From contig NZ_BAFT02000110.1 in assembly GCF_000308475.2 (NCBI RefSeq), forward strand, positions 186,001 through 250,000: DNA of 64,000 nt, written 5' to 3'. This document shows positions 60,178 through 64,000 of the stretch, piece after piece. Numbering within the stretch: the first letter of the stretch is position 1; each line of letters starts with the position of its first letter. This DNA comes from Nocardia brasiliensis NBRC 14402 (lineage in GTDB: Bacteria > Actinomycetota > Actinomycetes > Mycobacteriales > Mycobacteriaceae). Position numbers and translations under genes: made by a program. Below the pieces are notes generated by a model. The model searched no databases. It was not told the DNA's origin and saw only the letters and a list, made by a program, of their open reading frames with translations.

Positions 60178-62099
60178 TGGTGACCACGCCGCGGCGTGCG
60201 GCCATGGCCAAGGCGCGGTTGAGCCGCCGGCCGAGCCGCCTCGGGCTGCCGGCCGGCTCGACGCCCGTCCCCGAGCACGCGGACCACGACGACGGACTGC
60301 CCGGCCTGCTCGCTCGCCTCTGGGCGGAATGCACGCGCAGTACCGAACATGCCGCCGCGCTCGAGTTGTTGCTGACCCTCGGCGGCCGAGTGCCCGCCGC
60401 GGTCCGGCTCCGGGCGCTCGCCCCGGCCGAGGAGGCCGCGGTGGCGGCGCTGTCCGGCAGGTCATGGCGACCGGTCGCCGACGGGGACCGCGACGGCGAC
60501 GACCGGGCGACGGTGTTCCTCGGCGAGATCGGCCTGACCACCGATGCGCGAATCGTGCTCCGGACGCCGTCCGATCCGCCACTGATCAGCGAGCACGATC
60601 TGATCGATGGGGTGCGCCGAATCCCGTGGACGGCACGGGCGGTCGCCGACCACCAACGGCTTCTCGCCGAAATCGACACTCGCCGAATGGATTCCATCCG
60701 CGATTGCCGACAGTGGCTGACCGGTCTCGGCGGTCGCGGTCGCGACGAGTCGCTCGACGAACTCACCGAGGCGGCACTGCGTACCGCGCCGTTCATCCTG
60801 TACGAGGGACCGCACCGGTACAGCAACTTTCGCGAGCCCAACAACCTCACCGGCAAGTCGCTGTGGCCCGGCCATCCCGACTGCGTGCTCAGCAGTCTGC
60901 GCGGCCTCCCGCTCGACCTGTGGCCCGACAGCCAGGTCGTGCTGGTGGTCTGCCTGCTGCTGCTGGTCCGTTCGGCGGGCCCGGCCCGGATCGAAGAGGC
61001 CAACGGCACGCAGCTGAGCATCGACCACGTCGCGGATCTGCTGGAGGAGATCCGGCTGCGCTACAACCTGCTCCGGCGAGGTCCCGCCATCGCGGCGCCG
61101 GAATCGAAGTCGGTGGCCGCGCTGCTGGAGTTGGCGGACGCGCTTCGTACCAGGCGGGCCGAATTGGTCAACGCCGTGCAGCTGTATCGCGAGATCCACG
61201 GCGCGCTGGTGCACAAGACCGAGCGGGTCGCGGGGCCGGTGGCCGAGCCGTGCGAAGGGATCGACCGCAGACTCAGCGCGCGGCTGACCGAACTGCTACC
61301 GGTGTCGGGGCGCTCGCTCGCCGAGCTGAGTGCGGCGGTGGCCGCCCACCCGGACTGGCTGGCCGCGCGGCACGGGGAGTTCGGCTCCGGACTGGAATCG
61401 CTGGTGTACGAGACGGTTTCGGCCGCGGTGCGGGAATTCGGGGCCGACTTCGCGATGAGCAGGGGGCTGCGGTCGCTGCCCCGTCTGGTCGCGGCGCTGC
61501 GCAATGCGGACTGGGCCGAGATCGTGCGATGGGAGATCGCCGACTACTTCTGCTGCGTCGTGCCGGACCCGGCCGCCCGCGCGCATTTCGGCGGTTCGCC
61601 GGTGCGGCTGGCCGATATCGCGTGGTCGATGGCGGCGCGGATGCAGTACAACTCCTGGCATTTCATCGCGGGGAATCTGCCCGAGACGCCGGAGGTGCGG
61701 GCGCGGGACTACTTCTTCCCGCCGGGGATCCCGGATATTTCGCACTTCTCGGATCTGCACCATCACGGGCACATCGCCGGGCATGTCCGGTTCACCATCC
61801 GTAGCCCGCGGCCGGTGCGGGTGCTGGACCGGGTCTTCAACGGGTTCGTCGACCTGCGGCTGCTGCGCTGTCTGGGACCTGCCTTCGATGAGCAGGAATT
61901 ACTTGCCGCCCAGCGGGTTTCGTCGTTCATCGCGCGGGCGACCGAACAGGCCGCCGCGCTGGCGGCGAACGGGCGGCAGCTCGAGGTCACCGCATTCGAC
62001 ACCGCGTGGCACTGGGCCACGATCGCGGGCTCGGCGCCCGAACCGGATATCGAACCGGTCGGGGCGCCGGTCACTCTGCACGAAGGACATCGGCTATGA
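60177..62099 (+). CDS. Unknown 640-residue protein with a histidine cluster
   Basis: I recognise no family. The first 40 residues are basic; most of the chain looks helical. Distinct stretches are FILYEGPHRYSNFREPNN (about 205-222), a helical middle region, then in the C-terminal quarter SMAARMQYNSWHFIAGNLPE and a dense His/Asp set: His523, Asp526, His528, His529, His530, His532 and His536. Such a cluster could hold one or two metal ions. The gene is coupled to the ferredoxin gene upstream (1-bp overlap) and the DAHP synthase gene downstream (4-bp overlap), so it surely belongs to the pathway. A redox metalloenzyme is a reasonable guess, not more. Confidence 0.85.
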   Translation: MVTTPRRAAMAKARLSRRPSRLGLPAGSTPVPEHADHDDGLPGLLARLWAECTRSTEHAAALELLLTLGGRVPAAVRLRALAPAEEAAVAALSGRSWRPVADGDRDGDDRATVFLGEIGLTTDARIVLRTPSDPPLISEHDLIDGVRRIPWTARAVADHQRLLAEIDTRRMDSIRDCRQWLTGLGGRGRDESLDELTEAALRTAPFILYEGPHRYSNFREPNNLTGKSLWPGHPDCVLSSLRGLPLDLWPDSQVVLVVCLLLLVRSAGPARIEEANGTQLSIDHVADLLEEIRLRYNLLRRGPAIAAPESKSVAALLELADALRTRRAELVNAVQLYREIHGALVHKTERVAGPVAEPCEGIDRRLSARLTELLPVSGRSLAELSAAVAAHPDWLAARHGEFGSGLESLVYETVSAAVREFGADFAMSRGLRSLPRLVAALRNADWAEIVRWEIADYFCCVVPDPAARAHFGGSPVRLADIAWSMAARMQYNSWHFIAGNLPETPEVRARDYFFPPGIPDISHFSDLHHHGHIAGHVRFTIRSPRPVRVLDRVFNGFVDLRLLRCLGPAFDEQELLAAQRVSSFIARATEQAAALAANGRQLEVTAFDTAWHWATIAGSAPEPDIEPVGAPVTLHEGHRL

Positions 62100-63280
62100 C
62101 GTCGTCAGCGCAAATCCGAGCAGTGCCCGTCGCGGCGCAGCAACCACCGTGGGACGCACACCCGGACATCGGCCCGGTCCGTCAGACGTTGACCGTGCTG
62201 CCGGAGCTGGTGCCGCCGTGGGAGATCCGGTCGCTGCTCGCCGCGCTGGCTCGCGTCGAACGCGGCGCCGCGCTGCTGCTGCACGTGGGTGAGTGCGCCG
62301 AATTGTTCAGCATGGCCAGCCCCACCCATATCGATCGCAGGCTGCTGCTGTACCGGCGGCTGGCCGATCGGCTCGCCGAGCGCAGCGGCCGCGAGGTGGT
62401 CCTGCTGGCGCGGATGGCCGGACAGCACGCGAAACCACGCAGCCAGCCCTACGAGACGTTGCCCGACGGCAGCCGGGTGCTGACCTACCGCGGCGACGCT
62501 GTGAACGGTGTCGCCTGCTCCGCGGACGAGCGCGCCCCGGAACCGGCCCGGCTGTTGGAGAGTTACGGCCGTTCGCATCGCACCCTGGTCTACCTGCGCA
62601 GGCATCAATACCTGGGCCGCCCGCTGTTCGTCTCACACGAGGCGCTGCTGCGCGACTACGAGGAGCCGCTGACCCGCGACCACGGCGTCCGGTACGCGGC
62701 GAGCGCGCACCTGGTGTGGATCGGGGACCGGACCCGCGGGGCCGTGGACTGGCATATCAACTGGGCCGCGTCGATCGCCAATCCCGTTGCGGTGAAGCTC
62801 GGTCCGACGACCGAGGCGCACGAGCTGACCGAGATAGTCCGCACACTGAACTGCCCACCGGTGCCGGGCCGGCTCGGCCTGATCGCACGGATGGGCGTCG
62901 GCCACACCGACCGGTTGCGCGCCCTCACCGGTGCGCTGTCCGCCCTCGACGCGGCCGCGCTGTGGGTGTGTGATCCGATGCACGGCAACACCATTCGGGC
63001 GGGCGAACGCAAGACACGGCTGCTGCGCGATATGCGCGCCGAGATCACCGCGTTCGTGACGATCCTGACCGCGGCCGGTGTACACCCCGCGGGTCTGCAT
63101 CTCGAGGTCACCCCGGACCAGGTCCGCGAATGCGGCGCCGACCAACCGGACGCCGATCCGGGCGACGCGCCGCCGTGCGATCCGCGGCTGAATCCGGACC
63201 AGGCGACCACGATCATCGACCACTTCGCCGCGGAGCTGGCGGCTCGCGCGCTGACCACCGAGGAGAGGCGTTCATCATGA
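62096..63280 (+). CDS. Class II 3-deoxy-7-phosphoheptulonate (DAHP) synthase
   Basis: First step of the shikimate pathway: phosphoenolpyruvate plus erythrose 4-phosphate. 394 residues with the class II features: Cys67 in GECAE, AGQHAKPRS, YRGDAVNG, DPMHGNT with His296, HLEVTPDQVRECG with Glu337, and CDPRLNPDQ with Asp362, so the metal site is complete. It is about 60 residues shorter than the housekeeping enzyme of mycobacteria, like PhzC and other cluster-borne copies that often escape feedback control. Coupled by 4-bp overlaps on both sides. It should raise the supply of chorismate for the aryl acid used by the next gene product. Confidence 0.95.
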   Translation: MTSSAQIRAVPVAAQQPPWDAHPDIGPVRQTLTVLPELVPPWEIRSLLAALARVERGAALLLHVGECAELFSMASPTHIDRRLLLYRRLADRLAERSGREVVLLARMAGQHAKPRSQPYETLPDGSRVLTYRGDAVNGVACSADERAPEPARLLESYGRSHRTLVYLRRHQYLGRPLFVSHEALLRDYEEPLTRDHGVRYAASAHLVWIGDRTRGAVDWHINWAASIANPVAVKLGPTTEAHELTEIVRTLNCPPVPGRLGLIARMGVGHTDRLRALTGALSALDAAALWVCDPMHGNTIRAGERKTRLLRDMRAEITAFVTILTAAGVHPAGLHLEVTPDQVRECGADQPDADPGDAPPCDPRLNPDQATTIIDHFAAELAARALTTEERRSS

Positions 63281-64000
63281 CGCTCGACGGATTCACGCCC
63301 TGGCCAACGGATTTCGCCGCGCGATACCGCGAACTCGGCTACTGGGGCGCCGACACGCTGGCCGATCTGCCCCGACGCTGGGCCGAGACCTTCGGTGCCG
63401 CAACGGCGTTGGTGCATTTCGGCACCGGCGCACGGATGGACTACGCGGAACTCGATCGGCGCATCGACCGGATGGCGGCCGGGTTCCGGGCACACGGTAT
63501 CGAGGCGGGGGACCGGGTGGTGGTCCAGTTGCCCAATCATCCGGAGTTCGTCGTCACGGTGTTCGCCCTCATCCGGCGCGGCGCCATCCCGGTCTTCGCG
63601 CTGCTGGCGCACCGCGGCAACGAGATCCGGCATCTTTGTCGCAGCGTCGACGCCACGGGATTCGTCACGCCGGCGCGCTACCGCGGCTTCGATCATCGGG
63701 AACTCGCGGTGGACGCGCTGAAGAACTGTCCGAGCCTGCGTACGGTTTTCGTCGCCGGCGAAGCGGACGACGGGGTCGAGTCCGCGGTGTCGGACCGGTT
63801 CGTCGCGCTGGCCGAGGTCGACGCGGCGCCCGCCGCTTTTCCGGCGCCGCATCCGTCGGAGGTGGCCTTCTTCCTGTTGTCCGGCGGGACGACGGCGATG
63901 CCCAAGCTGATCGGCCGGACCCACTACGACTACTGCTATCAGACCCGCGTTCTCGCGGATCTGGTGCAGTTGACCGCGGGGGATGTCTATTTGGCGGCGC
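63277..64000 (+). CDS. Aryl-acid adenylating enzyme, EntE/DhbE family (3' partial)
   Basis: The 241 residues before the window ends align well by eye with DHB-AMP ligases: PVFALLAHRGNEIRHL, FFLLSGGTTAMPKLIGRTH and DYCYQTR. These enzymes activate an aryl acid as adenylate and load it on a carrier protein. The ATP loop is SGGTTAMPK (202-210) where EntE has SGGTTGTPK. The pocket region reads H216-Y217-D-Y-C-Y-Q222 against H-N-D-Y-Y-Y-S in EntE, so both the Asn and the Ser that recognise 2,3-dihydroxybenzoate are changed. The gene starts by a 4-bp overlap with the DAHP synthase gene. Confidence 0.92.
   Translation, partial: MTLDGFTPWPTDFAARYRELGYWGADTLADLPRRWAETFGAATALVHFGTGARMDYAELDRRIDRMAAGFRAHGIEAGDRVVVQLPNHPEFVVTVFALIRRGAIPVFALLAHRGNEIRHLCRSVDATGFVTPARYRGFDHRELAVDALKNCPSLRTVFVAGEADDGVESAVSDRFVALAEVDAAPAAFPAPHPSEVAFFLLSGGTTAMPKLIGRTHYDYCYQTRVLADLVQLTAGDVYLAA

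Overview
The window is high-GC actinobacterial DNA, most likely from Nocardia or a close mycolic-acid relative. The evidence is a single-chain type I fatty acid synthase followed 11 bp later by its phosphopantetheinyl transferase (acpS), a bcp and a DUF3618 gene further on in the order typical of mycobacteria and nocardiae, and a carboxylic acid reductase that looks closely like the known Nocardia enzyme. There is one tRNA gene. I saw no rRNA, CRISPR array, intact insertion sequence or integrase.

Region 1 (1-16 kb) is a secondary-metabolite-like gene set, cut by the left edge. A tight plus-strand run encodes a CrtI-like flavoprotein, a flavin/2Fe-2S reductase, a free-standing acyltransferase, a class A flavin monooxygenase and a multi-spanning membrane protein. 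After a reversed ABM-fold monooxygenase gene come a flavodoxin, an O-carbamoyltransferase, a carboxylic acid reductase and a Baeyer-Villiger-type monooxygenase. I read this as the tailoring part of a pathway to a carbamoylated, oxidised, probably isoprenoid or acyl-derived product, which I cannot name.

Region 2 (16-21.5 kb) holds small regulator/enzyme pairs with clear palindromic operators (ArsR with a flavin monooxygenase, MarR with an NTF2-like protein), two small hypothetical genes, a 5'-truncated reductase pseudogene and a tRNA-Leu whose 3' end faces the accessory DNA.

Region 3 (21.6-52.2 kb) is mostly core. FAS I has three palindromes upstream and is followed by acpS. Then come a PucR and a TetR regulator, an Hsp70-like membrane protein, a DrrAB-type exporter with its TetR, another membrane protein/TetR pair, bcp, DUF3618, pirin/MarR, a lysozyme-like secreted protein, a secreted protein resembling a chitin-binding (CBM14) domain, three methyltransferases, an F420-type oxidoreductase and a large membrane protein.

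Region 4 (52.2-53.7 kb) holds two decayed genes, an epimerase and a CocE-type hydrolase, which lost their facing 5' ends at one junction.

Region 5 (54.3-64 kb, cut by the right edge) is a second biosynthetic cluster: a StrR-type activator, an isoprenyl diphosphate synthase, a secreted lipocalin/CrtC-like protein, a siderophore-interacting-type flavin reductase, a KAS III-like enzyme, a 2[4Fe-4S] ferredoxin, a 640-residue protein of no family I recognise with a histidine cluster, a short class II DAHP synthase and an aryl-acid adenylating enzyme with an unusual pocket. The last four are coupled by 1-4 bp overlaps. This points to an aryl acid made from the shikimate pathway, possibly joined to an isoprenoid. 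It is my best candidate for an undescribed system.
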